Program-made: the position numbers and the translations under genes
In this document: piece by piece, positions 8,944-17,046 of the stretch
Layout of the letters: each line of letters begins with the position of its first letter
How positions within the stretch are numbered: the first letter of the stretch is position 1
The notes under the pieces: generated by a model
What the model saw: the letters and a program-made list of their open reading frames with translations, nothing else
Told to the model about the DNA's origin: nothing
The model's database searches: none
Origin: Bacteroidota bacterium
GTDB taxonomy: Bacteria > Bacteroidota > Bacteroidia > Bacteroidales > VadinHA17
Direction of reading: 5' to 3'
Assembly (NCBI GenBank): GCA_029547705.1
Contig: JAKPOU010000041.1
Span: 1 to 64,000, forward strand
DNA: 64,000 bases

Positions 8944-9849
8944 TCAGCCGTGCTGCAATTCATTCCTGTACGGTGCGGATGACTGTGCCCCCAGTCGGGT
9001 TACGGAAAGGGCTGCAGCTCTGTTGGCAAAAATAACGGCATCCTTTATTCCCGCACCTTCTGTCAGGGCGACTGCAAGAGCACCGTTGAAAACATCCCCT
9101 GCAGCCGTGGTGTCGACCGGTTCTGCTTTTACTGCGGGAATCATTCCCGTGAACTCTTCCGATTTAACATATGCACCCATTGAGCCCATGGTTATAATCA
9201 CATTTTTAACGCCTTTCCCTGTTAATGCAGAAGCAGCCTGCTCTGCCGACAGCTCATCGCTTACCCTTATGCCTGTCAGTTCAGTTGCTTCGTTCTCATC
9301 CGGAGTAATGAGCCAGAGCTGTTTCATGAGATGGCCGGGCAACTCCCGGGCAGGAGCGGGGTTAAGTATCACTTTCATCCTGTTTCCGGCTGCAGTCTTT
9401 ACGGCATGCTCAACCGTCACAAGTGGTATTTCAAGCTGTACAAGCAGGATGGAATATTTTCCCGATGAGAAGAGATTAGTGTCAATTTCTCCGGCAAGAA
9501 GATTAAAATTGGCGCCCGGGGCAACAACAATGTTGTTTTCCCCCGCAGAATTGATGGTGATAAGAGCAACTCCCGAGGGAAGCTTGTCATCCCTGATAAC
9601 ATGTCTGGTGTCTATCCTCTCTTTTTTCAGGGTTTTAATATACTGATCGCCAAGATAGTCTCTGCCTAATTTTGATATAAACGTGACCCTGCCCCCGAGC
9701 CGGGAAGCTGCCACAGCCTGATTTGCCCCCTTTCCCCCCGGATTCATGAAGAAGGTATTTCCAAGTACGGTTTCACCGGGGGCCGGGAATTTTTCGGTTT
9801 TAACTACCATGTCGGTATTGGAGCTTCCTATAACAAGGATATGTTTCAT
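8944..9849 (-). CDS. rbsK: Ribokinase
   Basis: A 301-residue PfkB-family kinase that phosphorylates D-ribose at O5 in the cytoplasm. The ribokinase hallmarks are present: GSSNTDMVV at the start, substrate loop GGKGANQAVAA near residues 39-48, and the C-terminal anion hole with catalytic Asp in DTTAAGDVFNGA. Length is normal for the family (about 305). It has no signal peptide, unlike its neighbours, and sits 35 bases upstream of the ADP-ribosylglycohydrolase lipoprotein. The pair suggests a route from ribosides to ribose 5-phosphate. Specificity for ribose is inferred from close motif match; a related pentose is possible. Confidence 0.88.
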   Translation of the reverse strand: MKHILVIGSSNTDMVVKTEKFPAPGETVLGNTFFMNPGGKGANQAVAASRLGGRVTFISKLGRDYLGDQYIKTLKKERIDTRHVIRDDKLPSGVALITINSAGENNIVVAPGANFNLLAGEIDTNLFSSGKYSILLVQLEIPLVTVEHAVKTAAGNRMKVILNPAPARELPGHLMKQLWLITPDENEATELTGIRVSDELSAEQAASALTGKGVKNVIITMGSMGAYVKSEEFTGMIPAVKAEPVDTTAAGDVFNGALAVALTEGAGIKDAVIFANRAAALSVTRLGAQSSAPYRNELQHG

Positions 9850-9885
9850 GATTTCAAAAATTATGATATGAGAGGATGATTTGTT

Positions 9886-11157
9886 TTATTTCACTCTTTC
9901 CATTATTTCCAGGCACATACGGCTGTTATGGTAGGGGCATATCCAGGTTCCGGCCTTGTCACCTCCGGGTGTGCCCTCCGGTGAAACGTATGCGAACCAT
10001 CCTCCGTTTATCCTGTCTATCAGATATTTTTCAATAAAGTTCCAGGTTTTTACTGCCATGTTGAGGTAATCCTCATTTTCTGTAAGTTCATAGGCATTGA
10101 CATATCCCACCACTGCTTCTGCCTGGTCCCACCAGCCCCGGGTATCCCTTATCCTGCCAGTTTCCCGGTCTTTTTCGCTCAGCATGCTGCCATCTGGCAT
10201 CAGTCCTTCAGCAGCTGCATCAGCTATTGCCACACTTGCTTCCCTTGCCTTTCGGATCAGTTCCGGATCCCCGAGCAGCGTGGCCGCTTCGTAGATCAGC
10301 CAGGAGGCCTCTATATCGTGCCCGTAGGAATCAATACCGGAAGTGCTGTTCCAGTTCCTGTCCAGAAAATATATCAGATGATGAGTGTTTTTGTCTATTA
10401 TGTGGTCAAGGAAAATATTCACCATGTTCCTCAGTCTTTCGGCCATGCGTGCAGTGGGCCACACCCGGTAAAGATTTGCATAGGCTTCCATTATATGAAG
10501 AGAAGTGTTCATGCTTTTTTCATCGGCAGGGCTCTTTTCTCCGATAAGCCTGTCGTGCAGGCGCTGCCAGTCGCGGCTGAACACCTCAAAATAGCCGTTT
10601 GCCTCCCTGTCGAGGGCATTTTTCTCAAGCGCTTTGAAAATATTTTTTGCTTCTTTCAATGCTTTCCTGTCACCAGTGGCCCTGGCATATTCTGATAAAC
10701 CATATATAAAGAAGGTCTGGGTATAGGTGTGTTTCCTGTCATCCTGAATTTCACCCTTGTGATTCAGAGTCATATATGCCCCTCCATGCTTCCTGTCGAT
10801 AAAATTCGACAATATATAATTTCTGGCACGGGTCGCCAGCCGGAGGTATTCAGGGTTTCCTGTGACCCTGTATGCAGCTGACCAGGTCCATAATATTCTT
10901 GCATTCAGAATTCCGCCTTTTGAAGCATCATGAATAACCCTGTTGCTGGCATCAATCCTTCCGAAAAAGCCTCCGTTAATCTCGTCGGGCATTTTTGATG
11001 ACCAGTAGGGAAGGATATTGTTTTTCAGATCATTGGCAAGCTGATTCTTCAGTTCCGCCAGTTTCTGACCCGGACCGGCCTGGACCGGTATCTGACTCTT
11101 ACCGGCATAACTGCTCAGGAATGCCAGAATTATCAGGATAAAAAGCTGTTTTTTCAT
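9886..11157 (-). CDS. Exported AGE-family (N-acylglucosamine 2-epimerase-like) protein
   Basis: A 423-residue (alpha/alpha)6-barrel protein with a signal peptide (residues 1-21, ending GKSQ). Motifs of the AGE/cellobiose 2-epimerase family are visible: NGGFFGRID, LNARILWTWSAAYR, KHGGAYMTLNHKG, YGHDIEASWLI and RGWWDQAEAVVGY. The conserved His in YGHDIEAS and the Trp-rich barrel lining fit an epimerase or isomerase of aldoses such as N-acetylglucosamine or mannobiose. A periplasmic location is less usual, since most characterised members are cytoplasmic. It lies 36 bases upstream of ribokinase on the same strand. Confidence 0.82.
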   Translation of the reverse strand: MKKQLFILIILAFLSSYAGKSQIPVQAGPGQKLAELKNQLANDLKNNILPYWSSKMPDEINGGFFGRIDASNRVIHDASKGGILNARILWTWSAAYRVTGNPEYLRLATRARNYILSNFIDRKHGGAYMTLNHKGEIQDDRKHTYTQTFFIYGLSEYARATGDRKALKEAKNIFKALEKNALDREANGYFEVFSRDWQRLHDRLIGEKSPADEKSMNTSLHIMEAYANLYRVWPTARMAERLRNMVNIFLDHIIDKNTHHLIYFLDRNWNSTSGIDSYGHDIEASWLIYEAATLLGDPELIRKAREASVAIADAAAEGLMPDGSMLSEKDRETGRIRDTRGWWDQAEAVVGYVNAYELTENEDYLNMAVKTWNFIEKYLIDRINGGWFAYVSPEGTPGGDKAGTWICPYHNSRMCLEIMERVK

Positions 11158-11295
11158 GTCTCGTTAATCTGGTGGTTATAACCGGGATGGTACATTCTTG
11201 TCCTGTTCAGGGTAGCTGGTATTCAATGTTTTATCCATCCGCAGCCAACAAGCTTGAGCTGAATCATTGTCACCGGCTGATTTGAATCTCCGGAG

Positions 11296-12774
11296 TCAGC
11301 TCCACAATCTGTCATGTGAACGTTTCTGGTCCCATTCGGGTATCGGTTCAAACCAGCCGGATCCTTTTGCAAGATGTTTTTTGCATTCCTCCTCGTTTAG
11401 TTCTATTCCCAGACCGGGAGAGTCAAGTGGTACATTGGCGAAGCCGTTTTCTATCATTGGTTTTGAACCCGTCATCCTGACAAGGTTGTTGTAATACGGC
11501 ACATCCACGCTGTGATGTTCAACTGCCAGGAAATTCTGGGTTGCTGCCGCACAATGCACACTTGCCATAAGACAAACGGGTGATCCTGCCATATGCAACG
11601 CCATGGCCACGTGATTTTCTTCGGCATAATCCCCTATCTTCTTCGTTTCAAGCAAACCGCCCGAAGTGCCGATGTCAGGATGTATGATGTCAACAGCCCT
11701 TGCATCCAGTAGAGGTTTGAAGCCGTCCCTGAGGCAATAGATGTCCTCTCCGGTTGCTATAGGTGTTTCCAGTGCATCTGAAAGCTTTTTGTTGTTTACG
11801 GTATCAAACCAGGGGACCATATCCTCAAGCCAGGCAAGTCTGTATTTTTCCATTGCTCTTCCGAAGCGGATTGAATTATTGAGGTCAAAATGTCCGAAAT
11901 GATCTGCGCACAAGGGTATTTCATATCCTACTTCGTCTCTCACCTTTTCAACGTATTCAGCCAGTCCTGCAAGGCCTCTTTCGGTTATCTGGACCTGGGT
12001 AAACGGATGTAAGGTATTTCCGTATCCCATGTAATCCCTGAGATCATATTGCCCGACTGCCCCGTCCCAGAATTTTGAATTGACAAGAGCATCAGGGATT
12101 TTTGTAACAACATGAATGCCAAGGTCCATTTTCAGCCATGTAAATCCCTGGTCCTGAACTCTTTTTTTCATTACTTCCGCAAATTTGACCGGATCACCTG
12201 CATCCGGAGTGTCGGCATACAGCCTTACCTTTTCACGGTATCGTCCGCCGAGCAGCTGCCATGCAGGGACATTGTAAGCCTTTCCGGTGAGATCCCACAA
12301 AGCCATTTCCACGGCACAGACACCACCTCCCTGTCGTCCGTGATAACCAAACTGTCTGATAATCTTAAAGATCATTTCAACATTGCAGGGATTCAGCCCG
12401 AGTATCCTGCTCTTGAGAAAGAGGGCATACCTCACATCGGCAGCATCCCTTACCTCGCCCAGTCCGTAAATTCCCTGGTTGGTGTCGATACGGATGATAT
12501 GCCTGTTCATTATCGTGGCGTATCGCATATCGGTAATCTTCAGGTCAGAGGGGCTTGATGCCCTTCTGACTTTCTGGGTGGTAAAGGCTATCGTATCTTC
12601 AACTGACAAGGCCATCAGCCCTCCGAGTGACAATCCGCCCAGGGCTGTCTTTTTCAGGAAATCCCGGCGGCCGGAGCCGGTGGCGGGGTTATTTATTTCA
12701 GCCTGTATTGCATCAGCTTCAGCTGTTTCAAGTTTTCTGTTCTCTTCCTGCAGTTTCTTGATCAGGTTTTTCAT
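11296..12774 (-). CDS. Tat-exported enolase-superfamily (MR/MLE) sugar-acid dehydratase-like protein
   Basis: A 492-residue mandelate racemase/muconate lactonizing enzyme relative. A polar leader of about 35 residues precedes a twin-arginine signal (GRRDFLKKTALGGLSLGG). The capping domain follows (about 75-190, ending GLGEVRDAADV...VEMALWDLTGKA). The barrel carries WLKMDLG (Lys base), CADHFGHFD (first metal Asp), LAWLEDMVPW (Glu), ATGEDIY (third ligand) and a late His region (VEHHSVD). The superfamily abstracts a proton alpha to a carboxylate; sugar-acid dehydration is the commonest role for this architecture. Export by Tat fits folding around a metal in the cytoplasm. It lies 67 bases downstream of the exported RraA-like gene, so the two may act in sequence. 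Substrate unknown. Confidence 0.8.
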   Translation of the reverse strand: MKNLIKKLQEENRKLETAEADAIQAEINNPATGSGRRDFLKKTALGGLSLGGLMALSVEDTIAFTTQKVRRASSPSDLKITDMRYATIMNRHIIRIDTNQGIYGLGEVRDAADVRYALFLKSRILGLNPCNVEMIFKIIRQFGYHGRQGGGVCAVEMALWDLTGKAYNVPAWQLLGGRYREKVRLYADTPDAGDPVKFAEVMKKRVQDQGFTWLKMDLGIHVVTKIPDALVNSKFWDGAVGQYDLRDYMGYGNTLHPFTQVQITERGLAGLAEYVEKVRDEVGYEIPLCADHFGHFDLNNSIRFGRAMEKYRLAWLEDMVPWFDTVNNKKLSDALETPIATGEDIYCLRDGFKPLLDARAVDIIHPDIGTSGGLLETKKIGDYAEENHVAMALHMAGSPVCLMASVHCAAATQNFLAVEHHSVDVPYYNNLVRMTGSKPMIENGFANVPLDSPGLGIELNEEECKKHLAKGSGWFEPIPEWDQKRSHDRLWS

Positions 12775-12838
12775 TTTATTCCGGATTTGATTTTATTGAT
12801 TTCAAATGGTTTACAATATAATAACATAACCTGGCAGA

Positions 12839-13771
12839 TCACCAGTTTCTCTCCTTGAAGTAGTTATCAAGCTCAGTTTTTGACATAGGAAGCTTTTCCG
12901 GATAATTGCGAAGCCATTCAAGGAAATCCTTCTTTATTTCTTCAGACCACCGGGTGTCTATCTCTCCGGGTTTGTAGCGTCCTTCTCTGAGACGCTGATG
13001 ACCAAACTTGTCACGTAAGTTTGTAACCTCCGCGTTAATGACACATTCATACAGAAGATGTGCCGGTATAAAGATAACACCGTATTTCTTTGCCAGTACG
13101 GCATCCCCGGGTAGAACGACAGCTCTTCCTATCCTGACAGGATAATTGATTGAGAGCAGGCTCATCTGTGCAATAGCTGAGGGATCATGACCCTTTATCC
13201 AGCCGTTGAATCCTTCGATTTCGCTCAGACCTTCTGCATCTCTGACAGATCCGTTGAAAACAACACCTTTTCCTGATTTCGAATAGATGGAGTTTCCGAG
13301 ATTATCCCCGATAAGGGTGCCATCGATAATTTTTCCGTAACTGTCTGCAACATAAACATCGCCCTCTGTAAGCAGATCGATGGGCCATGAGTTTGTGCCG
13401 CCCTGTTGTGTCCTGCCCTCTGCTTTTCCCCGGTCCCGTACATATTTTTCCAGGTCCGGTCTGAGAGGTATGTATTGTGCTGTTACCACGCGACCTGTCA
13501 TGGGTTCGTCGGGGTTTACAATATACCAGTCATTTTCGAACTGATTGGAATAACCTCTGTTCCGGAGGAATCCCCAGGCTTCTTCAATGGAAATATTTGC
13601 AAGCCTTTCCAGCAGTTCATCCGGTACTTTGGGCCGGCCGTCAGGGAATCTTTCCCCTTTCCAGTCAGACGTAAGGGCTTTGATGTATTCGGGAGGGGCT
13701 TCAATAGTCTGTCCGTATACCAGTGTTGACAAAATGAAAAGGAAAAAGACAAGAAATGAGTTTTTATTCAT
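12839..13771 (-). CDS. Exported RraA-family protein (HMG/CHA aldolase-like)
   Basis: About 310 residues from the ATG at 13771, with a clear signal peptide (FLVFFLFILSTLVYGQ). The RraA/aldolase fold motif GDNLGNSIYSKSGKGVVFNG continues to SVRD, keeping the Arg-Asp pair used by class II pyruvate aldolases of this family (4-hydroxy-4-methyl-2-oxoglutarate type). The RNase E regulator function of true RraA is unlikely for an exported protein. It is longer than cytoplasmic RraA (about 160 residues) because of an N-terminal helical part (residues 25-105) and a C-terminal extension (EIDTRWSEEIKKDFLEWL). The start 30 bases upstream would put ten residues ahead of the signal. Neighbour of the exported dehydratase; a joint sugar-acid pathway is inference. 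Confidence 0.78.
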   Translation of the reverse strand: MNKNSFLVFFLFILSTLVYGQTIEAPPEYIKALTSDWKGERFPDGRPKVPDELLERLANISIEEAWGFLRNRGYSNQFENDWYIVNPDEPMTGRVVTAQYIPLRPDLEKYVRDRGKAEGRTQQGGTNSWPIDLLTEGDVYVADSYGKIIDGTLIGDNLGNSIYSKSGKGVVFNGSVRDAEGLSEIEGFNGWIKGHDPSAIAQMSLLSINYPVRIGRAVVLPGDAVLAKKYGVIFIPAHLLYECVINAEVTNLRDKFGHQRLREGRYKPGEIDTRWSEEIKKDFLEWLRNYPEKLPMSKTELDNYFKERNW

Positions 13772-14029
13772 GTTGCACAGTTTTATATGGTTAAAATTCA
13801 AAATAAAACCATTTCACAAAGAAAATCAATTCAGGATCCAGTAATTCAGGCCGGGCTAAAGTTCCATGACGGGGCCATCCTAAACCAGAATAAATGTACT
13901 AATTTATATTATAAATCTTATGATAATACTGAAAGATCAGAGTGATGGGGATCCTTTACTTCAGAAGGGCTGCCGGGCAGGAGATTTTCCTGATCCGGGG
14001 AAGGAGCGGGAGAGGAGTCGGGGATTTTT

Positions 14030-14079
14030 CTTCAGAGAGAAACCACATCACCTGGATGGATGTGGCTTCCCGTCTGAAG
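14030..14079. repeat. Nested inverted repeat
   Basis: CTTCAGA (14030-14036) pairs with TCTGAAG (14073-14079), and inside it CCACATC (14043-14049) pairs with GATGTGG (14059-14065). Both arms are perfect. There is no T run after it in either direction, so it is not a plain terminator; it could be a regulatory RNA structure or a degenerate repeat. Confidence 0.5.
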
Positions 14080-14102
14080 ATTGGTATAGGGTATTTTTAA
14101 AA

Positions 14103-14161
14103 AAACCTGCCTGATGCATTCCGGCTTTTGGGAGCCCTGGCAAAAGCACCATGGCAGGTTT
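14103..14161 (-). terminator. Rho-independent terminator of the propeller gene
   Basis: AAACCTGCC (14103-14111) pairs with GGCAGGTTT (14153-14161), enclosing a second stem GCTTTTG/CAAAAGC. On the minus strand the structure is followed by seven T residues. It lies 17 bases past the stop of the gene at 14178. Confidence 0.8.
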
Positions 14162-14177
14162 ATTCTGTTAAAGCCGC

Positions 14178-15326
14178 TCAGTGCGTGTAATTTGTTATAA
14201 CTCCCCTGTCGATGGCAATCACGCCCTTGTCGGTACCGCACCAGACAACTCCTGTCTTATCGACGGTCATACACTGGATATTATTGCTGAGAAGACCATT
14301 TTCCGAAGTCAGTGATTTCCAGCTGTCATCTCTGAAAATTGAGATGCCGCCTTTTGTTCCGAACCATACTGAGCCGTCGGGATAGCATGCAATACATTGT
14401 ACAAAATTATCAACAAGTCCGTCGTTGGTATCAAAAACCGTCCATTCGGCGAGAGTTTCGTTTCCTATATGACGGGCAATCCCCAGATCAGTTCCAAACC
14501 ACTTGGTTCCATCGGGGGTTATGCATATACTGTGAACATTGTCGGACGGCATGTCAATCGGTCCCCAGATGGCGTATTCCGAAGCACCGGAGATGGCATC
14601 AACTTCATTTCTGAACATCCTGCCCACACCTGCACCGTCTGTTGCAACATAGACGGAATCACCTCCCGGGTTTGTTGCAATTGCAGTTATGGGGAAATCG
14701 CGGAAAATTACTTCAGGATAGAATAATTCATAGTCATAGCTAAGCCATTTGCCATTGATATAAGCTGAAACTCCCCTGTTTGTTCCAAACCATCTGAGCG
14801 ATCCTTTTCCGACGGCCACTGCGCGTACCGTATCGCTGAGAAGCTCTGAGTTTCCTGTATTATATGTAGTAATGGCTGATTTGGCAGTAATCGGAAGTTT
14901 CACAGCCGTTGCCCCGGCGGGGGATGCAAGCCACAGTTCCCTGCCGGCGGATGAAACATCAATGGCAAAGTCTTTCACTCCGGTTACCGGGATTTGTTTG
15001 TTTTTGTTGTGTATCTGCCATTTGCTGCCGTCAAAACTGGCTATTCCCTTGTCAGTGAGAAACCATTTGGTATTGTTGTCATCAACCAGTACCGAAGTGA
15101 AGTTCCCGGCAGTAAAATTCTTCTTGAATGAAATGTTTTTTACTGATTTGGGAGCATCCTGCATCAGGGAGATTTCCGCCCCTGCATCCTTTCCTGCATA
15201 TTCCCTGTGTCCGGGAGCCATAGCCGCCATTGCAAACATTCCGCAGATAATTAAAAGAGCAGATATAGTATTTGCTGTTTTTCGTTTTTCCCCTTTGATT
15301 CCCGATTTTAATTTTTTTGTAGCCAT
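14178..15326 (-). CDS. Exported two-component-regulator-propeller (Reg_prop) protein
   Basis: A 382-residue protein with a basic N-terminus and one hydrophobic segment (about 19-37), so either a long signal peptide or a membrane anchor. The rest is a beta-propeller of Reg_prop type blades: WFLTDKGIASF, WLASPAGATAV, WFGTNRGVSAY, WFGTDLGIARH, WFGTKGGISIF and WCGTDKGVIAI. In hybrid two-component systems of Bacteroidota such blades form the periplasmic glycan sensor, but here no kinase or DNA-binding domain follows. It could be a stand-alone sensor partner, a binding protein or a scaffold. It has its own terminator and is set apart from the genes downstream. Confidence 0.75.
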   Translation of the reverse strand: MATKKLKSGIKGEKRKTANTISALLIICGMFAMAAMAPGHREYAGKDAGAEISLMQDAPKSVKNISFKKNFTAGNFTSVLVDDNNTKWFLTDKGIASFDGSKWQIHNKNKQIPVTGVKDFAIDVSSAGRELWLASPAGATAVKLPITAKSAITTYNTGNSELLSDTVRAVAVGKGSLRWFGTNRGVSAYINGKWLSYDYELFYPEVIFRDFPITAIATNPGGDSVYVATDGAGVGRMFRNEVDAISGASEYAIWGPIDMPSDNVHSICITPDGTKWFGTDLGIARHIGNETLAEWTVFDTNDGLVDNFVQCIACYPDGSVWFGTKGGISIFRDDSWKSLTSENGLLSNNIQCMTVDKTGVVWCGTDKGVIAIDRGVITNYTH

Positions 15327-15391
15327 TTGAATCCTGTTTTAATATTTAACAATTTTTAATACATTTTCAGCAGAACACTGATTCCGCTCTG

Positions 15392-15727
15392 CTATCCGAT
15401 GTAGTCTTCCCTTACCGGGCTGAATGCATCTATCAGTCTTACATGACTGCTCAGTGTCTGGATACAGTGCGGTATTCCGGAGGGGACAGTAAAAATATCC
15501 CCTTTTGAGAGGCGGTGTTTTTCTTCGCCCAAAAAGAGGTAAAGCTCTCCCTCCGCGACATATGAGATCTGTTCATGTGGGTGACTGTGAGGTTTTTCTG
15601 GTTCAGCAGCCGGCCCGTTTGTAAAATCACATACAACGATCATCAGTTTATTCAGAAATGCGATTCTCCTTTCAAAATCAGGAGAGATCCTTTCCGCGGG
15701 TGTAAGTTTTTCCTTGAATACCGGCAT
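15392..15727 (-). CDS. Small cupin-domain protein
   Basis: About 111 residues from the ATG at 15727. The cupin motifs are clear: EKPHSHPHEQISYVAEGELYL supplies the His ligands and Glu of motif 1, and GDIFTVPSGIPHCIQ supplies motif 2. Single-domain cupins bind metal and act as isomerases, dioxygenases or sugar-binding proteins; the exact role is unknown. A TTG start at 15763 would add 12 residues, but it sits inside the predicted promoter box (15761-15768), so I chose the ATG. It is divergent from the GH88 gene. Confidence 0.8.
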   Translation of the reverse strand: MPVFKEKLTPAERISPDFERRIAFLNKLMIVVCDFTNGPAAEPEKPHSHPHEQISYVAEGELYLFLGEEKHRLSKGDIFTVPSGIPHCIQTLSSHVRLIDAFSPVREDYIG

Positions 15728-15760
15728 ATTGGTTACAGATAACAGTTTTTTCGAAGTTGC

Positions 15761-15768
15761 CAAATATA
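15761..15768 (-). promoter_or_regulatory. Bacteroidota -7 promoter box for the cupin gene
   Basis: The minus strand reads TATATTTG, a perfect TAnnTTTG box. Transcription would start near 15754, leaving a leader of about 27 bases before the ATG at 15727. No clear -33 box is visible. Confidence 0.5.
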
Positions 15769-15789
15769 TTAAATTTCGCTTTAAAATTT

Positions 15790-15797
15790 TATATTTG
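15790..15797 (+). promoter_or_regulatory. Bacteroidota -7 promoter box for the GH88 gene
   Basis: TATATTTG matches TAnnTTTG on the plus strand. The predicted start near 15804 leaves a leader of about 58 bases to the ATG at 15862. It is back to back with the cupin promoter. Confidence 0.5.
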
Positions 15798-15861
15798 ATT
15801 AATAAATCATATCATTCCATCCTGACAAGTACTTTTCAGAAATTACCCAAATTTTAAGCTT

Positions 15862-17046
15862 ATGAAAACAAGATTATTTATCCTGGCAGGCTTTCTGATA
15901 GCTGTGTCATCCTGTAACAGGCCTGCGCCTATGGACGGGATCATCAGGGAATCCATGAATTTTTCCATGGAACAGTACACGCTTATGTACAATGTGATGA
16001 AAGGAATACCGGGGAGGCTGCCCAGAACCATTGATGCCGCAGGTTCTCTTGTGACGGCAGAGCCGGACTGGTGGACAAGTGGTTTTTTCCCCGGAACACT
16101 CTGGTACCTTTATGAATATTCAGGTGATGTGAAATTCAGGGAATATGCTGAGGAGATGACAGCCAGAATTGAAAAGGAGAAGGACAACAGGGGTACACAT
16201 GATCTTGGCTTCATGCTTTACTGCAGTTTCGGCAACGGATTAAGGCTGACCGGCAATGAAGCCTATAAGGATATTCTTCTGACAGGGGCAAAATCGCTGA
16301 TTACAAGATATCGCCCGAATATTGGCTGCATACAGTCCTGGAACAGCAGGAGGGGATGGCAGTGCCCGGTGATAATTGACAATATGATGAATCTGGAATT
16401 TCTCATGTGGGCTTTCAGGGTTTCAGGTGATTCCACTTATTACAGGATCTGCGTGAATCATTCGGATACAACGATGAAGAATCATTTCAGGCCGGATTAC
16501 AGCTCGTGGCATGTTGTTTCCTATGATACCATAAGCGGCAGGGTTGAGAAAAAACAGACTGCACAGGGCTATTCCGATGCATCCGCATGGTCGAGGGGGC
16601 AATGCTGGGGACTTTACGGCTATGTTGTGATGTACCGTGAAACGGGTCTGCAGAAATATCTTGACCAGGCAACAGGAATTGCGGAATTTCTGATAAATCA
16701 TCCCAGGATGCCGGAGGATGGCATTCCTTACTGGGATTTCGATGATCCGGCCATTCCTGATACGGAAAGGGATGCTTCTGCCGGAGCAATAATGGCATCG
16801 GCCCTGATCGAGCTGAGCGGAATGACTGCAGAACCTGCATCTTCAAGATATCTGAACATGGCTGAACTGCAGCTGCGCTCCCTTGCTTCTCCCCGTTACA
16901 GGGCAGGAAAGGGTGAAAACGGCAATTTTATCCTGATGCACAGCACAGGGTCTCTTCCAGATGACAGTGAAGTGAATGTGCCGCTGACATATGCAGATTA
17001 CTATTTCATTGAGGCCCTTCTCAGGTACAGGGCCCTGAAGGACTAA
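15862..17046 (+). CDS. GH88 unsaturated glucuronyl hydrolase, lipoprotein
   Basis: A 394-residue (alpha/alpha)6-barrel hydrolase with a lipoprotein signal ending at Cys18 (AVSSC). It carries the family landmarks: DWWTSGFFPGTLWYL (69-83), Asp114 in THDLGFMLY, Asp173 in IIDNMMNLE, and YSDASAWSRGQCWGLYGY. The two Asp match the catalytic pair that hydrates the double bond of unsaturated uronic acids left by polysaccharide lyases. Length is normal for GH88. Product sugars would be 4-deoxy-keto-uronates and the released partner sugar. It is divergent from the cupin gene and its 3' end overlaps that of the convergent dehydrogenase by four bases. Confidence 0.9.
   Translation: MKTRLFILAGFLIAVSSCNRPAPMDGIIRESMNFSMEQYTLMYNVMKGIPGRLPRTIDAAGSLVTAEPDWWTSGFFPGTLWYLYEYSGDVKFREYAEEMTARIEKEKDNRGTHDLGFMLYCSFGNGLRLTGNEAYKDILLTGAKSLITRYRPNIGCIQSWNSRRGWQCPVIIDNMMNLEFLMWAFRVSGDSTYYRICVNHSDTTMKNHFRPDYSSWHVVSYDTISGRVEKKQTAQGYSDASAWSRGQCWGLYGYVVMYRETGLQKYLDQATGIAEFLINHPRMPEDGIPYWDFDDPAIPDTERDASAGAIMASALIELSGMTAEPASSRYLNMAELQLRSLASPRYRAGKGENGNFILMHSTGSLPDDSEVNVPLTYADYYFIEALLRYRALKD

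Larger units (their letters stand above)
13772..14177. other. Intergenic region with two structured elements
   Basis: No gene is supported in these 406 bases. It contains a nested inverted repeat (14030-14079) and the terminator of the propeller gene (14103-14161). The promoter of the minus-strand run should lie near 13800-13920, where the DNA is AT-rich, but I cannot pick a convincing box. Confidence 0.5.

Noticed and set aside
13920..14114. A 64-codon plus-strand frame in the gap after the propeller gene
   Set aside because: It spans the nested inverted repeat and the terminator, and has no recognisable content.
15763..15763. TTG start of the cupin gene
   Set aside because: It is inside the predicted promoter box; the ATG at 15727 gives a leader and a normal cupin.
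17043..17046. Four-base overlap of the convergent GH88 and dehydrogenase stops
   Set aside because: Short convergent overlaps are common and need no special explanation.
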